A stretch of 64,000 bases of DNA from Lolliginicoccus lacisalsi (GTDB lineage Bacteria; Actinomycetota; Actinomycetes; Mycobacteriales; Mycobacteriaceae). How positions within the stretch are numbered: the stretch's first letter is position 1; every line of letters begins with the position of its first letter. The position numbers and the translations under genes were made by a program. The notes under the pieces are model-generated. The model searched no databases and was not told where the DNA came from. It worked only from the letters and a program-made list of their open reading frames with translations. Below are positions 55,701 through 64,000 of the stretch, one piece after another. The DNA lies in NCBI RefSeq assembly GCF_014841105.1, contig NZ_JACYWE010000003.1, positions 119,291 through 183,290 on the forward strand. The letters are read 5' to 3'.

Positions 55701-58700
55701 TCAGCGCCTCAGCCGGTAGCCGCGCGGCACGGCGGCGAACCCGTTCTCGGAGAGGGCCTGCCCGGCCCTGGCGATGGCCGGATCGTTGCTGCTCGCCGCT
55801 GTGGTGGCGGGCTCGCCGTTGATGGTCTCGATGTGCAGGGTGGCGGGGGCGGACGCAGCGAGGGCGCGCGCGGCCGCATCGAGGTCGGCGGTGTCGTCGG
55901 TGAACGCCAGCATGGTCTTGCCGCCGCGCTCGAGGTAGAGGGTGAGGTCACCCTCTAATAAAACGACGAGTGCTCCGGCCTTGCGTCCCGCGCGATGCCC
56001 GGGCACGGGGGGATCAGGCCACGGCAGGGCGGCGCCGTACGCGTTTGCGGGGTCGATGGCGGCGAGGGTGACGGCGGTGCGCTCGGGAGCAGTGGCATCG
56101 GGCTCGTCGCGGTGCTCGTGGGAGCGCAGCTCGTCGACGACTGCTGTGGTGGCGAACTGGGTGGCGCCGAGGCCGTCAACGAAGTATCCGCGCCGGCACA
56201 GGCCTCGGTCCTCGAGGCTGGCGAGCACCTTGTAGAGGTCGCCGAACCCGGGTGTTCCGGCGGGGGCGCGCTCGGCGCCGAGGACGGGGCGGGTGACGAT
56301 GCCGTAGCGCTCGAGCAGTTGCTCGGCGAGGCCGTGGCTGCGCAGCGTGTGGTCGGTCTCGGCTTCGGGGACCAGCGACCAGCGTCCGGCAACAGTGGGT
56401 GGGCTGCTGCGGGTGGTGAGCGAGGCCCTGCTGAGCGAGCCGCGTGGCAGCCGGGGTGCTCGTCCCGCGCGGTGGGTGCGGGCGCGGGCCGTGGCGGGGG
56501 CGCGGTGGGCGCTTCCGCCACGGCCGCTAGCGAGCAGTGCCCGGACGGGCGCGAGGGTGTCGTTGGTGGCCTGGCCTGCCCAGACCAGCTCCCAGAGGGC
56601 GGCGATGAGCGCCTCGTCCCCGGCAAGAGCTGAGCCAGTGGGGAATGAGCCGCCGGGCGCGGGGGTGGTGAGTTGCTCGGCGAGCTGGCGGAAGAAGTAG
56701 CCGCCGCCGCGGACGAGGATGGCGTGCAACTGCTGGGCGATGCCACTGAGCTCGGGCTCGCCGGGCGGGGGCAGGGTGAGGTGCGCGGTATCGGCGAGGT
56801 GCAGGGCGATCCAGCCGTCGCGGGCCGAGATCGTCCCTGCGCCGGACCAGAGGATCTCGCCGGCGCTGGTGAGCTCGTCGAGGTGGGCGGGGTTGTAGTC
56901 GCGGACGCGGCTGGGCAGGACGTGGGTCTCGAGGGCGGAGGCGGGCAGGGGCAGGCCCGCGAGCTGCTCGATGGCGTTGAGCACGCCGTCGGGTCCGCGC
57001 AGGGAGCGGCGGCCGATGTGGTGCCAGGCGGGCAGGAAGCGAGCGAGGGCTTGCGTGCTGACGGGCTGGATGGCGTCGCGGACGAGGGCGAGGGAGCGGC
57101 GCCGCAGCACGGTGAGGACGCCGAGGTCGCACCACTCGGTGGTGCCCCGGTGCTCGTGCTGGAGCGCATCGTCGCTGCTCGTGGGCCGGAACTCACCTTC
57201 GGTGACGCGCTTCTGGGCGGCGAGGGCGCGCAGCACGGTGGTGACGATGCTCGCGGGCACGCGGTACCGGGCGGTGATGTCGCTGGCGGTGAAGGGCCCG
57301 TGCGTGCGGGCGTAGCGGGCAACAAGGTCCTCGAGCGCGGTGGGGGCGGGCTCGAGGAATGTGGCGGGGATGCCCTGGGGCAGCGGCGCTCCGAACGCGT
57401 CGCGGATGCGGCCGGCGTCCTCGATGACGATCCACCAGCGCTCTCCGGAGAACGCGACGTCGATGATGCGCCGCGCGTCGGCGAGCTCGCCGAGCCAGCC
57501 GGTGGGGTCGGCGCTGCACCGCGCGATGACCTCGGGTGTGGTGAGGGGCCCGAGGGATCGAATGAGGTCAGCGAGCTGCTCGGCGCTGTCGGCCTTGCGG
57601 GCGAGCCGTTGCAGGCCGTTCTCGTGCTCGGCGATGATGCCGGGATCGAGGAGGTCGCGCATCTCGAGCCGACCGAGCAGCTCGGCGAGGAGGGGGGTGT
57701 CGAGGGAGAGCGCGGCGGCCTTGCGCTCGGCGAGCGGAGCATCGCCCTCGTAGATGAAGGCCCCGGTGTAGCCGAACAGGGCGGAGACGGCGAACGGCGA
57801 GGGCGTGGTGGTGTCGGCCTCGACAAGGCGGATGCGTCGGCGCTCGATGCTGGTGAGGATGCGCACGAGCCCGGGAAGGTCGTAGACGTCCTGGAGGCAT
57901 TCGCGGAGCGCCTCGAGCACGATGGGGAAATCGGGGTGCTCGCGCGCGATGTCGAGGAGCTGGGCGGAGCGTTGCCGCTGCATCCACAGCGGGGAGCGCT
58001 TGCCGGGGTCGCGGCGGGGCAGCAGCAGCGCGCGGGCGGCGCATTCGCGGAACCGGGCGGCGAACAGCGCGGAGGTGGTGGTCTCGCGGGTGACGATGTC
58101 CTCGATGCCGGTGGGGTCGAGGAGGAAGAGGTCAGCGCCGGGTGGCTCGTTGCCGGTGTCGGGGAGCCGGACGATGATGGCGTCGTCGGTGGTGACGGTG
58201 GCGCCGTCGATGCCGTGCAGCTCCAGGATGCGGGCATTGATGGCGAGCGCCCAGGGCGCGTGGACGGGCAGGCCGTAGGGGCTGTGGAGGATGAGCCGCC
58301 AGTCGCCGAGCTCGTCGCGGAATCGCTCGAGGAGCAGCGTGGTGCCCGAGGGCACGATGCCGGTGGCGTCGAGCTGCTCGGTGATGAAGGCGATCGCGTT
58401 GCTGGTGGCGTTGGTGTCGAGGCCTGCGGCGTGCAGGCGCTCGCGGGCCTGTTGCGGGTCCTCGGCGATCTCGTGGAGGAACGCGCCGAGGGCCTCGCCG
58501 AGCTCGGCGGGCCGCCCGATGCTGTCGCCGATCCAGAAGGGCAGGCGGCCGAACTGGCCAGGGGCTGGGCTGACGAGGACACGATCGTGGGTGATGTCCT
58601 CGATGCGCCAGCTCGTGGCACCGAGCGCGAACACGTCGCCGACGCGTGACTCGTACACCATTTCCTCGTCGAGCTCGCCGACGCGGGTGTTCTTCTCGCC

Positions 58701-60344
58701 GACCATCATCACGGCGAAGCTGCCCCGGTCGGGAATGGTGCCGCCGGAGGTGACGGCGAGCCGCTGGGCGCCGGGACGCCCTGTGAGGGTGCCGGCGTCG
58801 CGGTCCCAGACGATGCGGGGGCGCAGCTCGGCGAACTGGTCGGAGGGGTACTTTCCGGCGAGCAGGTCGAGGGTGGCGTCGAACAGGCTGCGGGGCAGCG
58901 CGGTGTAGGGCCCGGCCCGGCGCACGGTGGCATACCACTCCTCGACGTGCAGCTCGTCGAGGGCGCAGGCCGCCACGGTCTGCTGGGCGAGCACATCGAG
59001 CGGGTTGGATGGCACGCGCAGGGCCTCGATCTTGCCCGAGCGCATCCGCTCGACGGTGATCGCGCAATGCAGCAGGTCAGCCCGATGCTTGGGGAACAGC
59101 ACCCCGCGCGAGATCTCGCCCACCTGGTGCCCGGCCCGGCCGACGCGCTGGAGCCCGCTCGCCACCGACGGGGGCGCCTCGACCTGCAGCACGAGGTCCA
59201 CCGCGCCCATGTCGATGCCGAGCTCGAGGCTGCTGGTGGCGACGACGCAGCGCAGGCGGCCCGATTTCAGGTCGTCCTCGATGATCCCCCGCTGCTCCTT
59301 GCTGACTGACCCGTGGTGCGAGCGGGCCAGGACCAGGGGCGCCTCGATAGCGGCTCCGCCTTGCGCGATGTACTCGGCAGGGGAGCGTGGTGGGGATTCG
59401 GGCAGGTCGTAGCCGTTGCGCTCGCTGTAGATCTCGTTGAGCCGCGCGGTGAGGCGCTCGGCGAGGCGCCGGGAGTTGGCGAAGACGATCGTGGAGCGAT
59501 GGTCGAGAACGAGGTCAGTGATCTGTTCCTCGACGTGCGGCCACAGCGAGCTCGCGGACAGGTTGCGCGCGTCGGTGTCGGTATCCCCGGGGGCGGCTGG
59601 AATGTTTGCCATGTCCTCGACGGGCACAGCGACGGTGAGGTCGAACCGCTTGGGAGTGGGCGGCGCGACCACGGTGACGGGGCGTGCCCCGGCGAGGTAA
59701 CGGGCTACCTCGTCATGCGGGCGCACGGTGGCCGATAGCCCGATGCGCTGGGCCGCGACTGCCCGGGCGTCCCCGCAGCGCAGCGAGTCGAGGCGTTCGA
59801 GCGACAGCGCGAGGTGCGCTCCGCGCTTGGAGCCCGCGATGGAATGGATCTCATCGATGATGACGGTATCGACGGTGCGCAGGATCTCCCGCGCCTGCGA
59901 GGTCAGCATCAGGAAAAGCGACTCGGGAGTGGTGATCAGGATGTCCGGGGGGTGGCGCAGCATGGCGGCGCGCTCGCGCTGCGGCGTATCGCCGGTGCGC
60001 ACCCCGGACCGCACCTCGGGGACCGGCACGCCCAGGTGGCGGGCAGTGTGGGCGATCCCGGCGAGGGGCGCGCGCAGGTTGCGCTCCACATCCACGGCCA
60101 GCGCCTTCAAGGGCGAGATGTAGAGCACCCGCACGCCTGGCGCATCGGCCGGGGTGGACGCAAGCCGGTCCAGCGACCACAGGAATGCCGCCAGGGTCTT
60201 GCCCGACCCAGTTGGTGCCACGACGAGCGTGTGATCACCCGCGCTGATGGCATCCCAGGCGCCATCCTGCGCGGCGGTGGGCGCGCCGAAGGAGGACGCG
60301 AACCACTCCCGCGTCGCCACAGAGAACCGATCGACCGCCGTCAC
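55701..60344 (-). CDS. lhr: Lhr-type ATP-dependent DNA/RNA helicase
   Basis: This 1547-residue superfamily 2 helicase is the full-length Lhr, about 1500 residues long in mycobacteria. Motif I is APTGSGKTLAAFLWSL (residues 43-58), followed by LYISPLKALAVDVERNL, ILITTPESLFLML, motif II IIDEIHSIAGSKRGAHLALS, motif III LSATVRPHDEVARYL and motif VI LQRVGRAGHQVGEISRG. The winged helix and Lhr core follow, and a long C-terminal region of several hundred residues continues to the end. Lhr is a 3'-5' translocase in DNA repair. It is co-transcribed with nei2. Confidence 0.95.
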   Translation of the reverse strand: MTAVDRFSVATREWFASSFGAPTAAQDGAWDAISAGDHTLVVAPTGSGKTLAAFLWSLDRLASTPADAPGVRVLYISPLKALAVDVERNLRAPLAGIAHTARHLGVPVPEVRSGVRTGDTPQRERAAMLRHPPDILITTPESLFLMLTSQAREILRTVDTVIIDEIHSIAGSKRGAHLALSLERLDSLRCGDARAVAAQRIGLSATVRPHDEVARYLAGARPVTVVAPPTPKRFDLTVAVPVEDMANIPAAPGDTDTDARNLSASSLWPHVEEQITDLVLDHRSTIVFANSRRLAERLTARLNEIYSERNGYDLPESPPRSPAEYIAQGGAAIEAPLVLARSHHGSVSKEQRGIIEDDLKSGRLRCVVATSSLELGIDMGAVDLVLQVEAPPSVASGLQRVGRAGHQVGEISRGVLFPKHRADLLHCAITVERMRSGKIEALRVPSNPLDVLAQQTVAACALDELHVEEWYATVRRAGPYTALPRSLFDATLDLLAGKYPSDQFAELRPRIVWDRDAGTLTGRPGAQRLAVTSGGTIPDRGSFAVMMVGEKNTRVGELDEEMVYESRVGDVFALGATSWRIEDITHDRVLVSPAPGQFGRLPFWIGDSIGRPAELGEALGAFLHEIAEDPQQARERLHAAGLDTNATSNAIAFITEQLDATGIVPSGTTLLLERFRDELGDWRLILHSPYGLPVHAPWALAINARILELHGIDGATVTTDDAIIVRLPDTGNEPPGADLFLLDPTGIEDIVTRETTTSALFAARFRECAARALLLPRRDPGKRSPLWMQRQRSAQLLDIAREHPDFPIVLEALRECLQDVYDLPGLVRILTSIERRRIRLVEADTTTPSPFAVSALFGYTGAFIYEGDAPLAERKAAALSLDTPLLAELLGRLEMRDLLDPGIIAEHENGLQRLARKADSAEQLADLIRSLGPLTTPEVIARCSADPTGWLGELADARRIIDVAFSGERWWIVIEDAGRIRDAFGAPLPQGIPATFLEPAPTALEDLVARYARTHGPFTASDITARYRVPASIVTTVLRALAAQKRVTEGEFRPTSSDDALQHEHRGTTEWCDLGVLTVLRRRSLALVRDAIQPVSTQALARFLPAWHHIGRRSLRGPDGVLNAIEQLAGLPLPASALETHVLPSRVRDYNPAHLDELTSAGEILWSGAGTISARDGWIALHLADTAHLTLPPPGEPELSGIAQQLHAILVRGGGYFFRQLAEQLTTPAPGGSFPTGSALAGDEALIAALWELVWAGQATNDTLAPVRALLASGRGGSAHRAPATARARTHRAGRAPRLPRGSLSRASLTTRSSPPTVAGRWSLVPEAETDHTLRSHGLAEQLLERYGIVTRPVLGAERAPAGTPGFGDLYKVLASLEDRGLCRRGYFVDGLGATQFATTAVVDELRSHEHRDEPDATAPERTAVTLAAIDPANAYGAALPWPDPPVPGHRAGRKAGALVVLLEGDLTLYLERGGKTMLAFTDDTADLDAAARALAASAPATLHIETINGEPATTAASSNDPAIARAGQALSENGFAAVPRGYRLRR

Positions 60345-60389
60345 TCCACCATCATGCCCCGGGGCACTGACAAGAAGGCCGACCGCTGG

Positions 60390-61364
60390 CTAGCGCACCT
60401 GCAGGACGATCTTGCCGCGGGTGTGCAGGCCGCGGGACCGCTTGTGCGCCTCGGCGGCATCGGCGAGGGGGTAGAGGTACTCGATGGAGGAGCGGATGGA
60501 ACCGTCCTCCATGAGGTCGAGGATGGCGGCGAGCTGATCGCTTCGGGGCTTGACCAGGACGGTGGCGCTGCGACGTGCTGCTTCCTTCCTGGCGTGCCGC
60601 GCCAGCGAGGTGCGCGCCCAGTCCGCGGTGTTGCGGAGGGTGGGGACGGTGGTGACGTACGTGCCGCCAGGCGCGAGCATGGGGGAGCAGGCGGCGAGGC
60701 TCTCGTGACCGAAGGCGTCGAGGACGATCGCGCAGTCGGTGACGGTGGACCGGAAGTCCTTGCTGCGGTAGTCGATGACGCGGTGCGCGCCGAGGTCCTG
60801 GGCGAACTCGGTGTTCGTGGGGCCACAGATCGCGGTGACGTGGGCGCGGGCCTCGCGGGCGAGCTGGATGGCGTAGTGCCCGACTCCTCCGGTGGCCCCG
60901 ATGATGGCGACGCGATCGCCCTTGCCCTTGCCCAGGCTGCCGATGTCGTGGAGCGACTGCCAGGCGGTGAGCCCGGCAGTGGGGATTGCGGCGGCACCGA
61001 TGTGGCTGACCGAGGAGGGCTTGGAGGCGAGGTGGTCCTCGTGGATGGCGATGCGCTCGGCGTAGCCGCCCATGTTGCCGAGGGCGGATTGCATGCCAAC
61101 GACGGCATCCCCGGGCTTGAAGCGGGTGACGTCGTCCCCGGTGGAGTGAACGACTCCGGAGATGTCGCTGCCGGGAATGATGGGGCGGCCCCGGACGAGA
61201 TGGCGCGCGAAGTAGCGGCCCTCGCGAAGCAGCCAGTCGCGGGGATTCACTGCTGCCGCGTGGACGTCGACAAGCACCTCGTGGGCGCGCGGCCGTGGGT
61301 CGGGGAGGTCCCCGTAGCGGAGTACCTCGGGTCCGCCGTAGTGGTCGAAGTAGATCGCTTTCAT
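60390..61364 (-). CDS. NADPH-dependent zinc-free alcohol dehydrogenase/quinone reductase type (MDR)
   Basis: From MKAIYFDHYGGPEVLRYGDL this protein has 324 residues and the plan of medium-chain reductases: catalytic GroES-like fold with HAAAVNPRDWLLREG and GRPIIPGSDISGVVHSTGDD, then a Rossmann domain with the cofactor loop AIIGATGGVGHYAIQLARE. Zinc ligands of true alcohol dehydrogenases are absent, so it is of the quinone oxidoreductase/enone reductase group. The C-terminus LHTRGKIVLQ is typical. ATG 61364 is chosen; a longer frame adds 45 unlikely residues over an AT-rich promoter area with TATGCATATG. Confidence 0.9.
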   Translation of the reverse strand: MKAIYFDHYGGPEVLRYGDLPDPRPRAHEVLVDVHAAAVNPRDWLLREGRYFARHLVRGRPIIPGSDISGVVHSTGDDVTRFKPGDAVVGMQSALGNMGGYAERIAIHEDHLASKPSSVSHIGAAAIPTAGLTAWQSLHDIGSLGKGKGDRVAIIGATGGVGHYAIQLAREARAHVTAICGPTNTEFAQDLGAHRVIDYRSKDFRSTVTDCAIVLDAFGHESLAACSPMLAPGGTYVTTVPTLRNTADWARTSLARHARKEAARRSATVLVKPRSDQLAAILDLMEDGSIRSSIEYLYPLADAAEAHKRSRGLHTRGKIVLQVR

Positions 61365-61855
61365 GTGTGGTCGCCTCGCTCTTTGCTGTGGCAGTGACCC
61401 GCAGTGTGTCACATATGCATAGGTGAATCGTTGTACCACGCGGCGATCGTTACTGGAATCACTCAAGAATGTTCGGGTCGGCGTGAGTCCAGGCGTCACG
61501 CGTCGCGACAGTGGTGTGGGTCATGGGAGTGATGGTCTGGCCGACGTCCTCCGCGACCGCGTTGCTCATGATTGCAAAGGTCCTGGCCATGGGTTGCTGA
61601 TCGGGATTCGAGCAGCGCGGGCAAAAAGGAAACGCTGGGTTAATGCGCAGTCGTCGCAATCTTAGTTTCACTTCTAGGGCTCGATTCTGCTGCATTGGCG
61701 CAATCGGCGTCGCCTAGTGCTGCGCCGAATGAGGGTTTAACGCCCGGCGGCAGGTCGGGAATCCTCGGATTATTCAGAGGCTTCCCTCGGTCAAGCTGAG
61801 TCGCGAGGCCTCACGCCGGAGTCCAACGCTGCTCCGGAGATGTCAGCGGAGATGT
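61365..61855. other. 490-base region without a supported gene
   Basis: The sequence is less GC-rich than its surroundings. A promoter-like AT-rich patch (CACATATGCATAGG, 61409-61422) lies upstream of the oxidoreductase. A 36-residue minus-strand frame (61459-61569, MSNAVAEDVG to NILE) has a weak AGGA upstream; it is too thin to call a gene. Confidence 0.4.
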
Positions 61856-62104
61856 ATGAGCACCTACGAACTTCCTGGTGGTTTGACGTTTGGTATATCT
61901 GAGTCGCTTGGTCGGGTTTCCGGAGGTTCTGACGCAATCGGTGTCATGGTTGCTTTTCTCGTTGTTCTTGCGTCGGCATATGGCGCATCGAGGTTTGAGT
62001 CCAGTGGCTGGTCGATCGCGTTCCAGGAGCTGATGGGTGCTGGAATCATCAGTGGTGGCCTGCTCTCATGGGCGGCAGCCCGACGCTGGCGGAGGGACGG
62101 CTAA
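61856..62104 (+). CDS. Small membrane hypothetical protein
   Basis: This 82-residue frame begins ATGAGCACC with GGAG ten bases upstream. The first 28 residues are polar, then two hydrophobic segments follow (IGVMVAFLVVLASAYGASRF and LMGAGIISGGLLSWAAA), with a basic end RRWRRDG. It would be a two-helix membrane protein with its C-terminus inside. Its composition is milder than that of neighbouring genes. No family is recognised, but a proper terminator follows. Confidence 0.45.
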   Translation: MSTYELPGGLTFGISESLGRVSGGSDAIGVMVAFLVVLASAYGASRFESSGWSIAFQELMGAGIISGGLLSWAAARRWRRDG

Positions 62105-62145
62105 AGGCACAACCGCATGATGCTGCTACACCCGCGCCAAGCAAC

Positions 62146-62181
62146 AAGCACGGCCGAAGGAATGATCCCTCGGCCGTGCTT
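62146..62181. terminator. Bidirectional terminator before the SulP gene
   Basis: AAGCACGGCCGA (62146-62157) pairs perfectly with 62170-62181 between convergent stops. Confidence 0.75.
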
Positions 62182-62201
62182 CTGTCGCGATGCTGGCGGA
62201 G

Positions 62202-63755
62202 CTAGTGCCCGGCTCCGAGCTGCCCGCTGAGCTTGTCATGGCGCTGCTGAGAGGCCTCGTTGAGACCGATGATCTGCACCTTCTTGCCACGCTGGTGGTA
62301 CTTGTTGGTAATCGCATCGAGCGCGGCCACGGTGGAGGCGTCCCAGATATGCGAGTCGCTCAGGTCGATCACGACATTCTCCGGATCGCCGGAATAGTCG
62401 AACTGATACACCAGGTCATTGCTCGAGGCGAAGAACAGCTCGCCCGAGACGCGGTAGACGCGGGTATCGATGTGGCCGTCCTTGGTGGTGTCGGTCTCGG
62501 TGACCGTCTCGACGGTGACGAAGTGCGCCACGCGACGGGCGAACATCACCATCGCGGTGAGGATGCCCGCGATCACGCCGTATGCCAGGTTGTGCGAGAG
62601 GACCGTGACCACGACCGTCACGAGCATGACCAAGGTCTCCGCCAGAGGCATGCGCCACAGCGTGGCCGGGGCGATCGAGTGCCAGTCCATCGTGCTGTAG
62701 GAGACCATGATCATCACGGCGACCAGCGCGGCCATCGGGATGATGCCGACGAGGTCGCCGAGACCAAGAACCAGCGCTAGCAGGAAGACGCCTGCCAAGA
62801 GCGTGGAGATACGAGTGCGGGCGCCGGAGACCTTCACGTTGATGATGGTCTGGCCGATCATGGCGCAGCCGCCCATGCCGCCGAAGAAGCCGGTGACGAA
62901 GTTCGCGCTGCCCTGGCCCCAGCCCTCGCGGGTCTTGTTCGAGTGCGTATCGGTGATGTCATCGACGATCTTCGCGGTCAGCAGCGACTCGATAAGGCCG
63001 ACGAGCGCCATGGCGAGCGCGTACGGGGCGATGATCTGCAACGTCTCGAAGGTGAATGGCACGTCGGGGATGAAGAACAGCGGGATCGTCGACGGCAGCT
63101 CGCCCTCGTCGCCCACATCAGGCACGTTCCAGGCGAAGAACACGGCGACGGCGGTGAGGATGACGATCGCGACCAGCGGCGCGGGCACGGCCATGGTGAT
63201 CCGTGGCAGCAGGAACATGATGAGAAGGCCGACGATCACCATGGGGTACACCAGCGCGGGAACACCAACGAGGTGGGGGATCTGCGACATGAAGATGAGG
63301 ATCGCGAGCGCGTTGACGAAGCCGATCATGACGCTGCGGGGGATGAACCGCATGAGCCGGGCCACGCCGAACAGGCTGAGCGCGATCTGGATGAGGCCGC
63401 CGAGGATCACTGTGGCTAGCAGGTAGTCAAGCCCATAGTCACGCACTACCGGGGCGAGCACCAGCGCGATCGCGCCCGTCGCCGCCGTGATCATGGCGGG
63501 GCGGCCACCGGTGAACGCGATCACCACGGCCATGGTGAACGAGGCGAACAAGCCGACCTGGGGATCCACGCCAAGGATGATGGAGAAGGCGATGGCCTCG
63601 GGGATCAGGGCGAGCGCGACGACGAGGCCCGCGAGGACCTCCGTCTTAAGGCGCTGCGGCGAGCGCAGGGCACCCATGACCGAGGTGTCCGGCTTTGGTG
63701 TTGCCATGAGCGGGGGCGCGTACGTGGTAGAAGAGCTAGGAGTGTGATCGGTCAC
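62202..63755 (-). CDS. SulP-family anion transporter with STAS domain
   Basis: This 517-residue transporter moves inorganic or organic anions such as sulfate, bicarbonate or dicarboxylates across the inner membrane. It has about eleven to twelve helices, including [40 protein letters not shown] and the [20 protein letters not shown] segment typical of SulP. A C-terminal STAS domain follows ([20 protein letters not shown]). The start is taken as GTG 63755, which has GGAGG four bases upstream. ATG further in (MATPKPDTS) is an alternative, and the frame back to 63854 crosses a direct repeat. Confidence 0.9.
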   Translation of the reverse strand: MTDHTPSSSTTYAPPLMATPKPDTSVMGALRSPQRLKTEVLAGLVVALALIPEAIAFSIILGVDPQVGLFASFTMAVVIAFTGGRPAMITAATGAIALVLAPVVRDYGLDYLLATVILGGLIQIALSLFGVARLMRFIPRSVMIGFVNALAILIFMSQIPHLVGVPALVYPMVIVGLLIMFLLPRITMAVPAPLVAIVILTAVAVFFAWNVPDVGDEGELPSTIPLFFIPDVPFTFETLQIIAPYALAMALVGLIESLLTAKIVDDITDTHSNKTREGWGQGSANFVTGFFGGMGGCAMIGQTIINVKVSGARTRISTLLAGVFLLALVLGLGDLVGIIPMAALVAVMIMVSYSTMDWHSIAPATLWRMPLAETLVMLVTVVVTVLSHNLAYGVIAGILTAMVMFARRVAHFVTVETVTETDTTKDGHIDTRVYRVSGELFFASSNDLVYQFDYSGDPENVVIDLSDSHIWDASTVAALDAITNKYHQRGKKVQIIGLNEASQQRHDKLSGQLGAGH

Positions 63756-63764
63756 ACTGCCTCC

Positions 63765-63795
63765 GTCCGTGAATCGGGCTGTCCGTGAATCGGGC
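63765..63795. repeat. Direct repeat in the SulP leader
   Basis: GTCCGTGAATCGGGC occurs at 63765-63779 and 63781-63795, a 16-base period, starting 10 bases upstream of the SulP start codon. It could be an operator or a simple duplication. Confidence 0.6.
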
Positions 63796-63893
63796 ATGCG
63801 TGAGCCCGGCGTCTTTTTCTTAGGATTCGGTGAGGAATGTAACGATACCGGCACGGACTACCGGAAAGCACCCCAACGACGAGAAAGGGTGAC

Positions 63894-64000
63894 GTGGCTA
63901 ACGCCACGCCACCCAATCGGAAAATCCAGCATTCAGCGTTCGCCAGTGGCGCCGCTCTCCTCGCTGTTGCCGTCATTCCTCGTGAGCTTCGAGCCCTCGT
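63894..64000 (+). CDS. Possible start of a membrane or exported protein (cut by the window end)
   Basis: GTG at 63894 follows GAGAAAGGGTGAC and opens a frame that runs to the window edge. It encodes a polar, basic start (ANATPPNRKIQHS) and then a hydrophobic stretch SGAALLAVAVIP, which looks like a signal peptide or first helix. It is divergent from the SulP gene. Too little is present to say what it is. Confidence 0.35.
   Translation, partial: MANATPPNRKIQHSAFASGAALLAVAVIPRELRAL

Noticed and set aside
55955..58621. An 888-residue minus-strand frame and a 658-residue plus-strand frame (56673-58649) within lhr
   Set aside because: Both are Ser/Pro/Ala/Arg-rich or Gly/Glu/Val-rich shadows of the lhr gene created by high GC at third positions. 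lhr has all helicase motifs in its own frame.
61459..61569. A 36-residue minus-strand peptide that could be a peptide-product precursor
   Set aside because: No cysteine-rich or known leader-core pattern, only a weak AGGA upstream, and no modification enzyme nearby.

Overview
The window is high-GC DNA from a mycolic-acid actinomycete (order Mycobacteriales). The best evidence is gene order. From memory, sucCD - DUF6350 - purN - purH and mprAB - pepD - moaB2 - mscL - SAF protein - FmdB/Ruc - 5-FTHF cyclo-ligase - galU - glp - rimJ - glpR follow the Mycobacterium tuberculosis Rv0951-Rv0996 region. A WS/DGAT acyltransferase, a DUF3558 lipoprotein and type VII secretion (T7SS) substrate-like proteins also fit this order. 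I cannot resolve the genus from the sequence alone.

Layout. 1-7 kb: TCA cycle (sucC end, sucD), a DUF6350 membrane protein, purine synthesis (purN, and purH with a one-base frameshift) and an auxin-efflux-type carrier. 7.4-10.4 kb: two divergent arms encoding six zinc-independent ribosomal proteins (S18, S14, L33, L28, L31B, L32) and an Mrf-like protein, with two Zur-box-like sites between the arms. 10.5-21.3 kb: envelope-stress system mprAB-pepD, a MoaB-like protein, a 55-residue conserved protein, mscL, a SAF protein, an FmdB/Ruc-type protein, 5-FTHF cyclo-ligase, and the galU-glp-rimJ-glpR operon. 21.4-27.4 kb: an ACT-WS/DGAT fusion, tRNA-Ala(CGC), and a NarL/DesK-type two-component system tail to tail with an ABC exporter, the block bracketed by two copies of one dyad element. 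27.7-33.7 kb: a secretion-related cassette made of a DUF3558 lipoprotein, a Gly/Pro-rich helical protein, an EspC-like protein, a 764-residue WXG-type protein and a second lipoprotein that shares a module with the tail of its neighbour. 34-38.4 kb: small accessory genes and a winged-helix plus nuclease-like protein bracketed by a second pair of dyad elements. 38.6-41.8 kb: an ABC exporter and a divergent MarR/GbsR-type regulator. 42-46.6 kb: a CsoR/CstR-type repressor, an MMPL exporter, a DUF302 protein and an MBL-rhodanese protein, tied together by four similar operators. 46.7-64 kb: a sugar porter, an unrecognised 1169-residue protein, gapB, a TVP38 membrane protein, nei2-lhr, an oxidoreductase and a SulP transporter.

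How the genes work together. The window is mostly chromosomal core with accessory insertions at about 27.5-46.6 kb. Three circuits can be read from the sequence: zinc-starvation ribosome remodelling, the MprAB-PepD envelope-stress loop (direct repeat before pepD), and a probable sulfur/persulfide-responsive CstR regulon. Many transcription units end in long, often perfect hairpins rich in CTAG. I see no rRNA, CRISPR array, transposase, integrase or phage gene.
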